A stretch of DNA of 64,000 nucleotides from Manduca sexta (Eukaryota > Arthropoda > Insecta > Lepidoptera > Sphingidae): NCBI RefSeq assembly GCF_014839805.1, contig NC_051123.1, positions 7,484,727-7,548,726 of the forward strand. The letters are read 5' to 3'. Numbering within the stretch: the stretch's first letter is position 1; the number at the start of each line of letters is the position of its first letter. The notes beneath the pieces are model-generated. The model searched no databases. It worked only from the letters and a program-made list of their open reading frames with translations, and was not told the origin of the DNA. The position numbers and the translations under genes are program-made. Below, one piece after another: positions 12,272-23,926 of this stretch.

Positions 12272-12498
12272 GGATATTTTTTATATCCTCCCAGATAGCG
12301 ACCACTGTACACAAGGTGTTAAAACCCACCATAGTGGCCCAAGTAAGTGTCGTGTTCCGGGATCAGCCTGTGTATATCCGCTGCCAAAACTCCGGCATAA
12401 TTGTATCGACTGTCAAGGGTAATCATTTCTCTACAGTCGCCATTCTATTGGATCCCACTCCACTTACCATCGGATTCGGCAGGATCAATCTGCCGTGC
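12272..12498 (+). repeat. element D copy
   Basis: Blocks 'ccactgtacacaaggtg', 'gtgtcgtgttccgggatcag', 'gcataattgtatcgactg' and 'cccactccacttaccatc' match copies at 29866 (+), 24790 (-) and 59997 (-). Confidence 0.8.
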
Positions 12499-12499
12499 C

Positions 12500-12665
12500 A
12501 GTGAAATGAAATGAAATGATTTATTTGAATCTGTAAAATATTATACATTATTTAGTTTCCGTCAATATTAACTCTACCACCAATTCGGAAAGCAGTTTTC
12601 ACCAAAGAAGAACGGGCAAGAAACTCTGGTGTTGCTCTTTTCAATCAGTTTAGGGTAAAGACTAC
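12500..12665 (-). repeat. element G (LINE-type 3' tail)
   Basis: On the minus strand this reads 'caagaaactctggtg'-complement, 'ggtggtagagttaatatt', then 'caaataaatcatttcattt'. It is the same tail as at 35690-35875 and 36600-37575. A repeated CATTT end suggests a LINE 3' terminus. Confidence 0.65.
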
Positions 12666-13353
12666 AGTACATGATAAAGTGAGAAGAGAAAAAAAAAGTT
12701 TAGAGCAGTTCATTTATTCAGTGTAAAAAAAAATACAAAACAATACTTGCCGCATACCTTCCATTCAATATAATATTACCCTAAATATATTTGTGCAGTG
12801 TTTGTTATATATTATATCTTCATTTAATGGCACTTTAACACATATATCTTGCGATACGAGACCTCGCCCATACACCGCCAAATTGTGCAAACACATAACA
12901 TTAAAATACACTCAGAAAGTGCTTTGCCAAACAATGTGTATTGTCTTAGGAAAATCGTTGTCCATATGATTGCTTTGATAACCGAAATTGGCAAGGAATG
13001 CGCAGTGCGCATTTGTTTGGGTAGACGGACTATTCTCGATAAAACCCATCACAAATATTACTGACAATCTTACAAAGAATAGCATTATGATTTTCGAATT
13101 ATATTAACCCTACCTGCCTTATTCTTTGTTTCTCTTACTATATATACTTATGTATAATAATATTATAAATGTGAAAGTTTGTCAAAAAGTTTGGCAGAAG
13201 TAAACGAAGATACAGCTAAACGGATATGGATGAAATTTGGCCTACGGGTACACCATGTCCTGGATGCTGCTTATTGCCTTAATACCTTGCTTCCATGGTA
13301 AATAATGTATATATTATTTACTTCTGGCAAATACATCACTTATAGGTAAGAGG
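12666..13353. other. no gene; degenerate Helitron-like sequence at the end
   Basis: 13130-13330 contains 'gtgaaagtttg', 'gatatggatgaaatttggc' and 'catgtcctgga', the reverse of the degenerate family at 21530-21800. Otherwise no feature is recognised. Confidence 0.4.
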
Positions 13354-13405
13354 TTTTGTATATATCTTACTCTTACCAATAGGTAAGAGTAAGATATATA
13401 CAAAA
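13354..13405. repeat. perfect inverted repeat, 24-bp arms
   Basis: Arms 13354-13377 and 13382-13405 are perfect reverse complements separated by AATA. The arm runs ttttgtatat...tcttacc. Confidence 0.9.
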
Positions 13406-13642
13406 TTTATTGGTTACAAGTCGTCCTGTACAGTGAGGCGTCACAAAAAAGCGCTTCGGAGGCAGTCATCCGCTAAAAACACATTAAAAACTAATTGACT
13501 AATTGGCTTTAGGTGTAATTATTTTTACAATCTTATGCCTGTAGTCAAATAATATTTCTTAAGTGATAAGGAATTGCACTCACTCGTTCACAAAATATGA
13601 TTCCCATTTAATACATTAAATTAACAGTATCATAAATATTTA

Positions 13643-13995
13643 AGCGAAGCGGCGATAGCCTAGTGAAGCGGCGATAGCTTAATTGGGTGTGGAACGGCTG
13701 CCAAGACGAATGACCGCAGGTTCAAACACAAAGGGCACACGCCTCTGACTTTTCTAAAATCATGTGTGTATTCTTTGTGAATTTATCGTTCGCTTTAACG
13801 GTGAAGGAAACATCGTGAGGAAACCTGCACATCTGAGAAGTTCTCTATAGGGATTTCGAAGGTGTGTGAAGTCTACCAACACGCACTAGGCCAGCGTAGT
13901 GGACTAAGGCCTAATCCCTCTCAGTAGTAGAGGAGGCCCGTGCTCAGCAGTGGGCAAGTATATAATACAGGGTTGATATTATTATTATTATTATT
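13643..13995 (+). repeat. SINE-A, full length with duplicated head
   Basis: The A-box region occurs twice (13648-13665 and 13665-13690), followed by box B-like 'gcaggttcaaaca', the whole body, and a (TTA)n tail at 13975-13995. The head duplication is not in other copies. Confidence 0.85.
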
Positions 13996-14701
13996 AAATA
14001 TTTACTATAAATTCATGCCTAGTTCAAGTAGTAATAATATATTTACGAGCCCCAACGTCATTACTACGACTCCAATAGAATTCGTTGTACACAACATGGT
14101 TCACGAATAACCGATGCATCGTTAACTATGGTTTGCTATGGAGGGAAGTGGACAATTAATATTTCCAACTTTCTATTTGATTAATTTCGTTGCGGGATAA
14201 TTAGTTTTCTCTGAGACTCGCCGAGCTTCACTGCTCGGTGTCATAAAATGCGTGCCACTGCTGATCCTGGCTTACAGGAGTTGTAGTGGTGGGTGTGAGG
14301 GCGGGAAAGTCTTGTATAACCAAAGTCGTTATTCGGTTCTGCAATATAGTAATTTTGCTCTAATTAATCCGGTTTAAAACTACTATGTTAATTAGGTTTA
14401 TGACGGACACGTGTTCGCCATTGCCAATGCTGAAATCGTTGCGTAGGAAATCAATTATTATACAATGTAAATAATTACTTATTATTGCGGTATTTTACCG
14501 GCAACAAAAGGGAAGAAGTTCATAACGCGAAAGTATATTTCGCTATATTTTTACGACTATGCGTGACTTGTTTCTGGGTTTATTTGTTACAAGGAAACGT
14601 TAATAGTATAGTGAATCATTTTTTTTTATCTTAACCTCCCATCCGTTTACTATCAGGTGGAGTGAGGTCACTTTACCCGAATAAAGATATAATATTATGA
14701 A
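13996..14701. other. no gene recognised
   Basis: AT-rich intergenic DNA without a repeat family recurring in the window. Confidence 0.45.
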
Positions 14702-14966
14702 CTAGCTGACCCGACAGACGTTGTCCTGTGTTAACTATGTATGCACGCGCGCATTCTGTCGATCGCTGACAGTTATTTCAACCACTGACAGTTATGTAAA
14801 ATTAATATTGTCGTTAAGTTTTCTTAAATTTTCTAAGTTTCCGCGCACTTTTTTATAACTTTCTCCTGACAATAACAAACGCAACAAAACGAAATCGGCC
14901 CAGCCGTTCACGCGTCATCACGCGTGACCAAGGGAAATAGGGATTCATTTTTATATATTATATAGA
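14702..14966 (-). mobile_element. non-autonomous Helitron-like element
   Basis: On the minus strand it starts A^TCTATATAATATATAAAA at 14966 and ends GGGTCAGCTAG^T at 14702. It is 265 bp, with no coding and no target duplication. Confidence 0.65.
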
Positions 14967-15317
14967 TTACCCGTTATATTTCCTGTCGATCATAATATTT
15001 TATGTTAAAGAGTGTATGAATCATGCCCATTAGTAACAACATACGTTTTCACCTCACAAATTAACCTCGCTCGATAGATATTGCATCCAAAACTGACCAT
15101 CTACTTGCACAATAAGCCTTGAAGACGATCCCTTGACCAGCCGCGTGACGAAACGTGATTCCGCATTACAGCGTATGAAATATAATGTAATGAAATCTAA
15201 GATATACTATTGCTTAAGAAGTAATCATTGCATGTAAGATTTGCAATTGTTTTCTTTTTTGTGTGGTATACGATAATTCATTTGTGGGTTTTCCTGTCTA
15301 TTAACCCATTTATCATC

Positions 15318-15460
15318 GGAATGTTTGCCGGCAAACATGACAGCTACATGACATTACGCGTGTCACGGAAAAATAACCTTATTATGTAGTAAATAATAAG
15401 GTTATATTCCCGTGACATGCGTAATGTCATGTAGTTGTCATGTTTGCCGGCAAACATTCC
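15318..15460. mobile_element. fold-back MITE candidate
   Basis: Two arms of about 66 bp (from 15318 and to 15460) are near-perfect reverse complements around a centre at 15385-15393 (tgtagtaaa). Each arm begins with the palindrome-containing 'ggaatgtttgccggcaaaca'. Similarity continues weakly outside to about 15310 and 15468. No coding. Confidence 0.8.
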
Positions 15461-15767
15461 ACTGGTAAAAAAATAGATTTTGAGTTAAACTTTAAGTCAT
15501 TTGTTAATCGTGGTTAATACAATGTCGTTGAATCAGTTTGCACGATCCAACACAACAACAGGAAGCAAGCATCGATGTTGCACGTCATATGCGCAACATG
15601 ATCTCGGCAGATTTAGGGATCCAATACATCTAAAGCTCATATTTCTTTCCCCAATCTTCTTTCAACAGCAACATAATAAAATAAATTTTAAGCTACCAAG
15701 TTATTCTTTACTAAATTGTTTATTTACTTCTGCTATTTGCAAATTAAAATGGCGAGTACCCTAGAAG

Positions 15768-15932
15768 AAGTTGGAAGGGAAGAGATCACGAGGACGAAAC
15801 GCCAAAAGATGGATAGACCAGATTTCCAGTGCGTTGAACATTTCTATTCATACAGCATTTCATAAGGCAAAAGACCGAAGCCGATGGAGAAATATCACAA
15901 TGAAAATAATTGAGAGTCACGATCCTCAATAA
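15768..15932 (+). pseudogene. LINE reverse-transcriptase C-terminal remnant
   Basis: A 54-codon frame ending in two stops. It contains KRSRGR..KRWIDQIS, HKAKDRSRWR and a closing ESHDPQ, the C-terminal tail of non-LTR retrotransposon ORF2 proteins (RTE-like in style). No reverse-transcriptase core lies upstream, so this is a 5'-truncated copy. Confidence 0.65.
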
Positions 15933-17023
15933 TGAGGAACCGACTGGCGAGAGATCCATATTATAAAAAAATTTACTACTAAAGTTAAGAAAACATATTG
16001 TCGATATACCTATGATGTTTAATTTGTTTCCATATGTTTTATAAATTTCGAGTAGATAGCTTTTGAAAATATAGCTAGCGCGCCATTCGACTGGGGGGGG
16101 GGGGCGGCGGCACAACATTCGCTCGTAGCACAAAACACTACAATAGGGTATTTGACTATGTTTTATTTTGTGCATTTTAAATATGTAACAGCAATTAGTA
16201 CAAAAAAAAGTAGTCCTTTTGTGAAAACAGCATTAATAATCGTTAAGAAATGAGACGTGCAGGAGTGGGCGTGAAGTGGGGATATCATTCCATCTTTTTC
16301 TTTCGCTCACATCGTTATTCCCGATGAAGTCCCATACAAGTATTTTGTCCTTTTTCTGTTTTTTGACACTCATCCCTACTACCTAATTTCAATGGCTTAT
16401 GACTTGTATATTTTTCACGAGATTTAAATGATTTATTTTGTTTTAGAATTAATACGACGAACAGATTTCATAAAAGTCATAAATAAAAATAATTCAAACA
16501 CATTAATGTTCTTGTATATATGTTATTGCATTAGTTGACAAGTAGACAGCTCTATTTGGTAATCTATTGTATGTAGATGCAGAAATAATGTTAGAAAATA
16601 TTCTGCAAATATGAGCCGAGCACGAATACACAATTACGTCAAAGGTTCAGTACATTACTACATGTATGCATTTTTATAACTTGAAAGAAATAGAAGAAGC
16701 TTACTGTGACATTGCGATGCATGATTGTCTTTTTATTTACTTCTGTTATCGATATTAAATCTACTTTTTACTCTTACTTATTATTATGAATGCAAAAGTG
16801 TGTGAAAAGGTTTTGATGTTTGTTATAAGTAAACTAGTTAAATGGATAAACAGTTGAATGGATTTAAATTAAAGTTTTCACACAGGTAGGTTATGTCCTG
16901 GATTAACACAGAGGCTAGTTCTTATCTCTGAAATTTGCTCCCATGGGATATAATAAGACAATTATACCACAAAGAATTTGTGACAGTCTTCTTTTGTAAC
17001 ACTCGTGCTTTATTTATTATACA
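15933..17023. other. no gene; poly-G run
   Basis: A G-homopolymer followed by CGGCGG at about 16093-16110 is the only unusual base composition. Otherwise AT-rich without recognisable features. Confidence 0.45.
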
Positions 17024-17222
17024 CTAGTTTTTGCTCGCGGCTACGGCCGCGTGATTTTTTCCAGGATAAAAGTCCCGCTGTTTCTTGGGATAAAATGGAG
17101 CCTATATTTTATGTAAGACCACTAGCAATACATAGATGCAAACTAAATTAAATTCCATTGAGTAGTTTTCGCGAGATGCGTATACGAACATAAAGACAGA
17201 CAAAAATTCTAAAAACTCTTGT
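17024..17222 (-). mobile_element. Helitron-like element, 5' end uncertain
   Basis: On the minus strand it ends CACGCGGCCGTAGCCGCG then AAAAACTAG^T at 17024. The CGCGG/CCGCG hairpin lies before the CTAG end. The start near 17222 is not clear. Confidence 0.55.
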
Positions 17223-17269
17223 TTCGGCTTCTGTTACTCTAAAAAGGTCCCGTATCATTTTTTATTCTA

Positions 17270-17568
17270 TCACAACATAGTATAAAACAAAGTCGCTTTC
17301 TCTGTCCCTATGTCCCTTTGTATGCTTAAATATTTAAAACTACGCGACGGATTTTGATGCATTTTTTTTAATAGATAGAGTGATTCAAGAGGAAGGTTTA
17401 TATGTATAATAACAACCATTAAATAGTGGAGAAATACTATTATTTTGTTATGTTATACCCGTGCGAAGCCAGAGCGGGCCGCTATGTTTTTATATACAAC
17501 GTTCACAGTTTTTCTGTAGTGTATTTAGTATCAGCATTGCACCCGTGCGAAGCCGGGCGGGTCGCTAG
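17270..17568 (+). mobile_element. Helitron-like element, 299 bp
   Basis: Begins A^TCACAACATAGTATAAAAC and ends GGGTCGCTAG^T with GC-rich stem sequence 'cccgtgcgaagccgggcggg' ahead of it. A closely similar copy lies inverted at 57704-58004. Confidence 0.75.
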
Positions 17569-19260
17569 TATCCTATAATGTACAGACATCGGCCTATTAC
17601 AATCTTATTATATGTTTAAATGGCACATTTCATCATGAGAGACACGATGTTTCATCAGTGCTCATTACCGCCGCTTTTGGACTCTCATTCTTACACAACA
17701 AATCAATCAACCTTCACACAATATCATGGTGACTTTATCCATGCGTAACTTTTTACTATGAATATTAAAAAATTAGAGATGTTCATAACGGCTTGGTGGA
17801 ACAAATGGAGAAATCCGAGTTGGACTCTCGCATCGACGATTCCGTACAAACTTGTAAGTAAGGTAATCTAAGTAAGTATATAGTTCATACTTGAGAAATT
17901 TAACTTTGCCGATCAATCGCTAGACACGGTTATTGCACCAAACGAAAAATATAAGTTTGTAATAGTAAATGCGTTTTTTTTGTTACTAAAGTACATATAT
18001 ACGATTATCAGATATTTTCCTTTATATGTGTGTAAGACTTCGTGTCAAATTTCACGATTCTATGTGAACGGGAAGTAACTTATACCAAGTGGATACCTAC
18101 TCTAGATTGCGAATTCGCAAAATATTCAACACAAACTATCACATCCTTCTCTTCCCACAGTTTCGTCTTATGTAATCGTTCGCTTAGGCCACGTGAATTA
18201 TCGTTATAATATCTCTTTCCCATACATTTTTTAATAGCGTTAACGATTGCAGAAAGGAATCTTAAGCTTCATTTCAAAGAGTAATTATTGGTAGCAATTA
18301 TCGTTTTTTGAATATTTATCACAAGACTCATATACATGAACGCGAGCAAAAATTGAATCGTCATTGCGCGTGTTCAGTCACATTTTAAGCGATAATTGCG
18401 TCTAAATGATTGCTAGCAACACTTAATTCATATTAATGAGGCCTAAGGCCCCCCAAAGCATGCAAAAATACTTTGAAACCTAAAACACGTCAAATTGAGA
18501 ACTTCCTTCTTTCTTTTGAAATCAGGTAAAAAAGGGGGAATAATCGGCCACCAAAAATATGTCGTTCGGCGCACACGAATACCTAAGTCCTTCTTAGACT
18601 ATAGCCCTATCAAAACAAAAGGTACCTCAAAATCTCAACGTCCTTCACATTCAAGGCTATATTGTAACTTGTAACTTGTAACCGGCCGCGCATTGACTCG
18701 CTACGTTGCATAAGAACATTACACAACACGAAACGCACTTTGAATGCTAATTAATAATTTTTGTGGAAAATATTATCATGTCCATCACTGGTGTTAATAA
18801 AATTCCGATGAGCAATTAAGTGTATTTTTTTCCAAATTTCATTCTTAAATTTTTTATAGTTTCTCGTGTACTTTTATAAACATCTTCACAAACTTTTCGA
18901 TTCATATTACATTGAATATTATAGTCTTAAAATTATTTGTAACTGTAGCTACCCGACTTATTTTACAATTCACACAACAATTACAGAAACAATGAACCTC
19001 AATAATTACGATCATCCGACAGCGAAAGTCACTCACGAGTATATCCCCCAAATACATTGAATTTCAAGCAATGACGCACATATTCCGCTCGCCGAGCAGC
19101 GGAAAGATGCCTGTCCATACTCACGTACGCCTATATTATTGCGAAAATATAGTAGCGAATACGAAAAATCGTAGCGTAAAACAGTTGTGCAAAACGTTAA
19201 ATACATACGTCTCGAAATATTTGCTGTGAAGCTGAACAAGCGGAGCAAGATGTGATGTGG
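17569..19260. other. no gene recognised
   Basis: AT-rich. 18490-18540 has 'caaattgagaacttccttc', a short stretch also seen near the 3' end of the Helitron-like element at 37459. No coding exon seen. Confidence 0.45.
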
Positions 19261-19495
19261 TACACACACACACACAATATCACGCATTTATCCCCGAAGG
19301 AGTAAGCAGAGACACAACCAGAGCACAAACTTTTCGCCAAGTGTGTTCCGTCCCAAGATTTGATAGGGGGCGAGCCTATCACCATATCGGGCACAAATTC
19401 GAGACCCCGGAATTTACGGAGCAAAAAAACCCATATATCACATTGCCCAACGCGGGATTCGAACCTAGGACCTCAGAGCGGACCAGGTATATCTG
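19261..19495 (-). repeat. SINE-B copy
   Basis: (CA)n at 19262-19276, then 'ccccgaaggagtaagcagag' and the box-B complement 'gggattcgaacctaggac' near 19455. Frames of 75-114 codons here on both strands are SINE sequence. Confidence 0.85.
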
Positions 19496-19889
19496 GTAGT
19501 TATCCAAGAATTTCACGTCACTATTGTCACCTAGATCCAGAACAATCCCAGAAGATAGCGTCCTTTGTGCAGCAAGTTCCATCACAGCAAGGCCGCAGTG
19601 ACAACACCCGCACACTAGAATACTATACGCGTACGACCTTGACCCACGCGACTTATGTTTATAACGGCGAAATACGTGTGAAATGCGCACGCGCATATCA
19701 ATAGCGTACGAGTATCTTACGAAATACAGATCAATCTCCTATGTGCTAGGAATTGGGAATTATCGAGTTAATTTACATGTAGTTATTTATCGACTATCGT
19801 GCAATATCTTACATGTTACGAGCGTAACAATTTGCTAAATAAACAAGAGTTTTATAAAGGTAAAGACTAAAAATATAAGGCGCAACAAA

Positions 19890-19975
19890 GTCACAAAAAC
19901 GGGCTAAGTGGCGAACGGCGCGGCAAGCGGCGCGGCTAGCGGTGTAGCGAGCGGCGCATCACAGCTGCGCGGCGC
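19890..19975. other. CpG-dense block with imperfect short repeats
   Basis: Repeats of an AGCGGCGCGGC-like unit (about 12 bp, roughly four imperfect copies) in otherwise AT-rich DNA. It could be promoter-associated or a decayed minisatellite; no open frame or splice site supports a gene. Confidence 0.35.
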
Positions 19976-20628
19976 TAACAGTACTGCTCTGTGTCAAGGA
20001 TGCTTCCTAATCCCCCGTATAACTGTCTCGCTCACTCGTTACCCCTGACAAAGAAATGTTCGAGGTGTTGCTCGGGTGGCGACTTCGTGACTTGGCCCTA
20101 AGGTCTGATGGATGTAAGTGTATAAATGTAATGGCGAATCAAGAGAGACTTCGCCTGTTCGTCTTCCTCGACGTGCTGTTGTAATTTAACCTACTATAGC
20201 CTGAAAGACAAGGCGTCAGAACGTGTCACTGCGGTCAGTAGACTCATCGTTGTGACCCGTTCTGACAACTCATTCTTACGGTGATATCCATCGAGTCGGA
20301 TACAAAATCTTAGGAGAATCTTCGAAGGCAATAATATTATGTCAGTTACCAGTACCTACTTTGTTTTTACCTCCTACTTATTTGGAGTAGATCAAGGCGA
20401 TTGTAACACTTTATATGTGTATAACATACACGACAAATGAATATATTCTTTTGAATCACGCGGTACCTTGATAAATGACCTTTTCTAATATTCCACACTT
20501 TCAAAACTGTACCTTGAATAATTCCTAATTAACAATATATCATGCACATATTAGTGTAGTATATTAATTGTTTTGTTGAATATTGAATATCCGCAATTTG
20601 GAATAACGTAAATACAGTATATTTTTTT
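19976..20628. other. no gene recognised
   Basis: Higher GC than the surroundings up to about 20290; no repeat family match and no exon signature. Confidence 0.4.
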
Positions 20629-20948
20629 AAGCGCCAATAGCCTAGTTGGGAATGGAACAGACTGCCGAGACGAATGTCCGCAGGTTCAAAACCCAAGGGC
20701 ACGCATCTCTGACTTTTCTAAAAAGTTATGTGTGTATTCTTTGTGAATTATCGCTTACTTTAACGATGAAGGAAATCATCGTGAGGAAACATGTATACCT
20801 GAGAAGCTCTCAATAACAATTTCGAAGGTATGTGAAGTCTACCAACCCGGACTAGGCCAGTGTGGTAAGCTGAGGCCTAATCCCTCTCAGTAGTAGTGGA
20901 GGCCCGTGCCCAGCAGTGGGACAGTGTATAATACTGGGCTGATATTAT
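20629..20948 (+). repeat. SINE-A, nearly full length
   Basis: A box 'atagcctagttggg', box B-like 'caggttcaaaacc', body and a decayed T-rich tail. Confidence 0.85.
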
Positions 20949-21111
20949 TTTTATATATAATATATTTTTATTTTAATTTTGTAGGTACTCCCTCTTAAAG
21001 GTCTACTAGGCATCTATAAATTCTCTTTAATCATGAACATCCATGGAAAGGTGATGACATAGTTTCACTTTTATTTAAAAACCCACAGCAAATTGAAATA
21101 ATAAGATTACA

Positions 21112-21213
21112 ATTGAGCCTAACGGTAAGCAGAGCGCGGTCCAGATAGTATCGACTGACGACAGGTTATCCCTCGCCAGTCGACACAATTATGCCGGCAT
21201 ATTGGAAAAAACA
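21112..21213 (-). repeat. element D fragment
   Basis: 'Cggtaagcagagcgcggtcc' to 'gacacaattatgccggc' matches the reverse copies at 24790 and 59997. Confidence 0.6.
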
Positions 21214-21529
21214 TTTTTGCCGAAACTATAATGCAGCACGATAGTAGCAGCATCGATTTCATAACGGATTCCAGCCCTAAAATGTATTTCTTTAATTTCT
21301 ATATCCTATTTAATATACTCTTCTCTAACTCTCTCTAGGTACTAACCTCGAAATGTTATTATACAATTCTTTAGATCTAGAAAGTGATATCCGTCCCGAA
21401 ACTGTGCCGACCTTACATTTGCACGGAAGTTTATTTAACAACCTGCCCGTCGCGGTCGATAAGCATTACATAATTTGTTATTATACCGAGTAACACTGTT
21501 ACAATTCTTCTTTTACAAGATGTTAGGTG

Positions 21530-21805
21530 CTCGCGGTTTTGCCCGCTTGAATAGCCTTTCTCGCTACAAACGTTTCTAAATCACTGTAGCATCAAAAACA
21601 CCATTTGTATGACACTAGCGCCATCTACTTTAATAATTATATTAAAAATTCAAATATTTCACTCGGATGCAAATTGCCATGATGGAAAGTGGCTTATATG
21701 TTAATCTTGGATAAGGTATACACGAATGCCAAATTTCATCCACATATGTAAAGCTTTTTCTGCGTTTACTCCCAACAAACATCCAAATATTTCCACAAAC
21801 TTTCG
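21530..21805 (-). mobile_element. degenerate Helitron-like element
   Basis: GC-rich head 'gctcgcggttttgcccgc' followed by 'gccaaatttcatccacat' and 'tactcccaacaaacatcc'. Same family as 6140-6420 and 22090-22380. Ends not defined. Confidence 0.4.
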
Positions 21806-21975
21806 CATCTATAGAATTATAGTATTAGTGTAAATAGTAAGACTAAAATAAAATATTATAAGGTTTTATGAAGTAATACTTTAGCAAATTACCTTAGGCT
21901 CATTTATTCATGACCTTTAATAGTTAATAACGCAATTAATCTAATATTTTTTAATGATATCCGCAGAAAAGAATA

Positions 21976-22017
21976 AACTCAAGCACCATAACGTAGGTAC
22001 GTTATGGTGCTTGAGTT
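21976..22017. repeat. perfect palindrome, 20-bp arms
   Basis: Arms 21976-21995 and 21998-22017 are exact reverse complements with a 2-bp GG spacer; the arm starts aactcaagcacc. It could form a hairpin or cruciform. No gene nearby. Confidence 0.9.
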
Positions 22018-22089
22018 ACATTATATTTAACAATATTTAATGGTAGGTAGTATAATGTTATGCGCTATAAATATCTATGTAACTTCAAA

Positions 22090-22385
22090 TATATAAAATT
22101 TATGTAAAAAGCCATTCCCGTTTTAAAAAAAGTCCGTAAATTATTGTAGCGATATATAGTGTCGCATAACATCGCAAGCGCCGTCTATTAAAAAATCAGA
22201 TTAAAAAATAATTAGTATACATGGTCTATCCTTGTATTAATGGCAGCAAATTACCAAGATAATTAGCCTGAGTTATCCAGGACACGATCTATCCGTCTGC
22301 CAAATTTCACCCAAAACCGTTCAGCCTTTTCAGCGTTTACTTCCAACAAATATCAAAACATCTTCACAAACTAATTTTATAGTAT
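22090..22385 (-). mobile_element. degenerate Helitron-like element
   Basis: Contains 'ggacacgatctatccgtctg', 'caaatttcacccaaaaccg' and 'tttacttccaacaaatatc', related to 21530-21805. Confidence 0.4.
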
Positions 22386-22700
22386 TAGAAAGATAATATT
22401 ACAGTGGACTTTCACTGCACTTTTATTGAAAAACTTTAACAGGTTTTATTACCTATATTTTTTTGCATGCTCCTTCTGGTAAATTTTGTATTTGTGTTAA
22501 ACGGTGTGTCTTTTCGTGAATGGAAGAGGTCATTCTGCGTGGTGACCAGCCTATGACGAAAATTGTTGTTGGTCGACTGTCTGTTCAGCCTGTTCTGTAC
22601 TTTCTATTGGGTTACCAATTATGAGTGCTGTAGGCGCCCTAGATAAAAAATCCTCATTCCTTGAGTGTTTATTACTCATGAAACCTTATTATATATACAT
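22386..22700. other. no gene recognised
   Basis: AT-rich intergenic DNA. Confidence 0.4.
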
Positions 22701-22892
22701 ATGTACACGCGGTGATGGTAAAGAAAATCGCGAGGAAACCTTATACGGGAGAAATTTATTATAAGAATTTGAGGGTAGGTGAAGTCTGAAAATTCACACT
22801 TGGTCAGAGTGGTGGACTAAGGCCGCCTAATTCCTCTCAGTAGTACCGGAAGCCCGTGCCCAGCAAAGGGACAGTATAAAACCGGTCCTTTA
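22701..22892 (+). repeat. SINE-A, 5' truncated
   Basis: Starts at the 'ggtgatggtaaagaaaatcg' block and keeps 'cctctcagtagtaccggaag'; the tail has been replaced by a TA run at 22890-22902. Confidence 0.7.
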
Positions 22893-23039
22893 TATATATA
22901 TATATTTTTATTGTAGTTCAAATATTTTTTGCCACTAATATAACACCGATTAGGCCCCAAATCGCCCATATTAGCCGATTAACATTGACCGTCCCGAACC
23001 AGTAGGTTGTGTAAGCTAGTGTAGCTGGCTTGCAAGCGA

Positions 23040-23189
23040 TCAGTTTGGTCTCGTCTGAGTGCGCAGGCGCACAACGGTACAGCCATAGACTTGAGGTGAT
23101 CGCAATAAAAAATAAAAAACTCCATGGTGTAGTGATTTGAAACAGTGGATTTGTTTTATAACTGTGTTTATTTTAGTTTGTTTTTTCAG
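23040..23189 (+). promoter_or_regulatory. possible promoter and non-coding first exon
   Basis: TCAGTT at 23040-23045 fits the arthropod initiator. 23045-23100 is GC-richer than its surroundings, and CAG^GTACGT at 23187 fits a splice donor. GMC gene 3 has an acceptor at 38337 without a visible 5' UTR exon, so this could be its distant first exon, but many other explanations exist. Confidence 0.15.
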
Positions 23190-23926
23190 GTACGTTTTAT
23201 TTATTTTTTATTTGAATAATGTTATTTTGCTGAAAGTAATTTTTTTAATAGTTTGTACCTTTCAATTTATTTTTTATTTACTTGAGGTATCCCTTAAGTT
23301 TATGAACTAAACATTATTATCTTCATTGAAAATAACTAAAGTAACATCAGTATCCTAATATAAGGAGTAGAGTAATAATTTTAAAATTTTCAAACACATC
23401 TCAGTAAGAGCAATTCCATTCATTTCATTCATTCGTTCATACTGTCAGTTTCATTGTAAATTATTAATTAAAAAAATATGCCAGCATTATCCAAATTTCC
23501 GCTCGATACTTAAAGACAATAGAATATTTGAAATGTTATTTGTTTATTTATTTATGCAATGACACAAAAAAAACTATTTCGGCGCGTATTTTCAACTCTA
23601 CTACGTTTACCGGCTAAAGTTACGTCACAAAAAACACCTACAGTTCGCTAATCTATTGCATCTGGTCTTATTTTCATACTTTCTCTCATGACTGACACAC
23701 ATCTGCTGCGCGCCGGCAAAATAATGCGGTCACCGCGTTCGTATGAAACAAAGCCAGAACGAGAATAAAATAAACTAATTTTATTTTATAAACCTTAAAT
23801 GATCGCTTGCAATATCTGATAATTAACATAATTACACATTTAGCTTTTAAAATTAAGCATTCGTCGCTATCTAATAAAATATCATCGTACCCAATACAAA
23901 ACTTATAAAAATAAGTAAGGTCAGAG
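23190..23926. other. no gene recognised
   Basis: AT-rich apart from a GC-richer patch at 23690-23760; no repeat family recognised. Confidence 0.4.

Noticed and set aside
15786..16175. 129-codon open frame on the minus strand
   Set aside because: It is antisense to the LINE C-terminal remnant and then runs through low-complexity G/C sequence; no domain.
19360..19704. 114-codon open frame
   Set aside because: Its first half is SINE-B sequence and the rest has no recognisable domain or splice signal.
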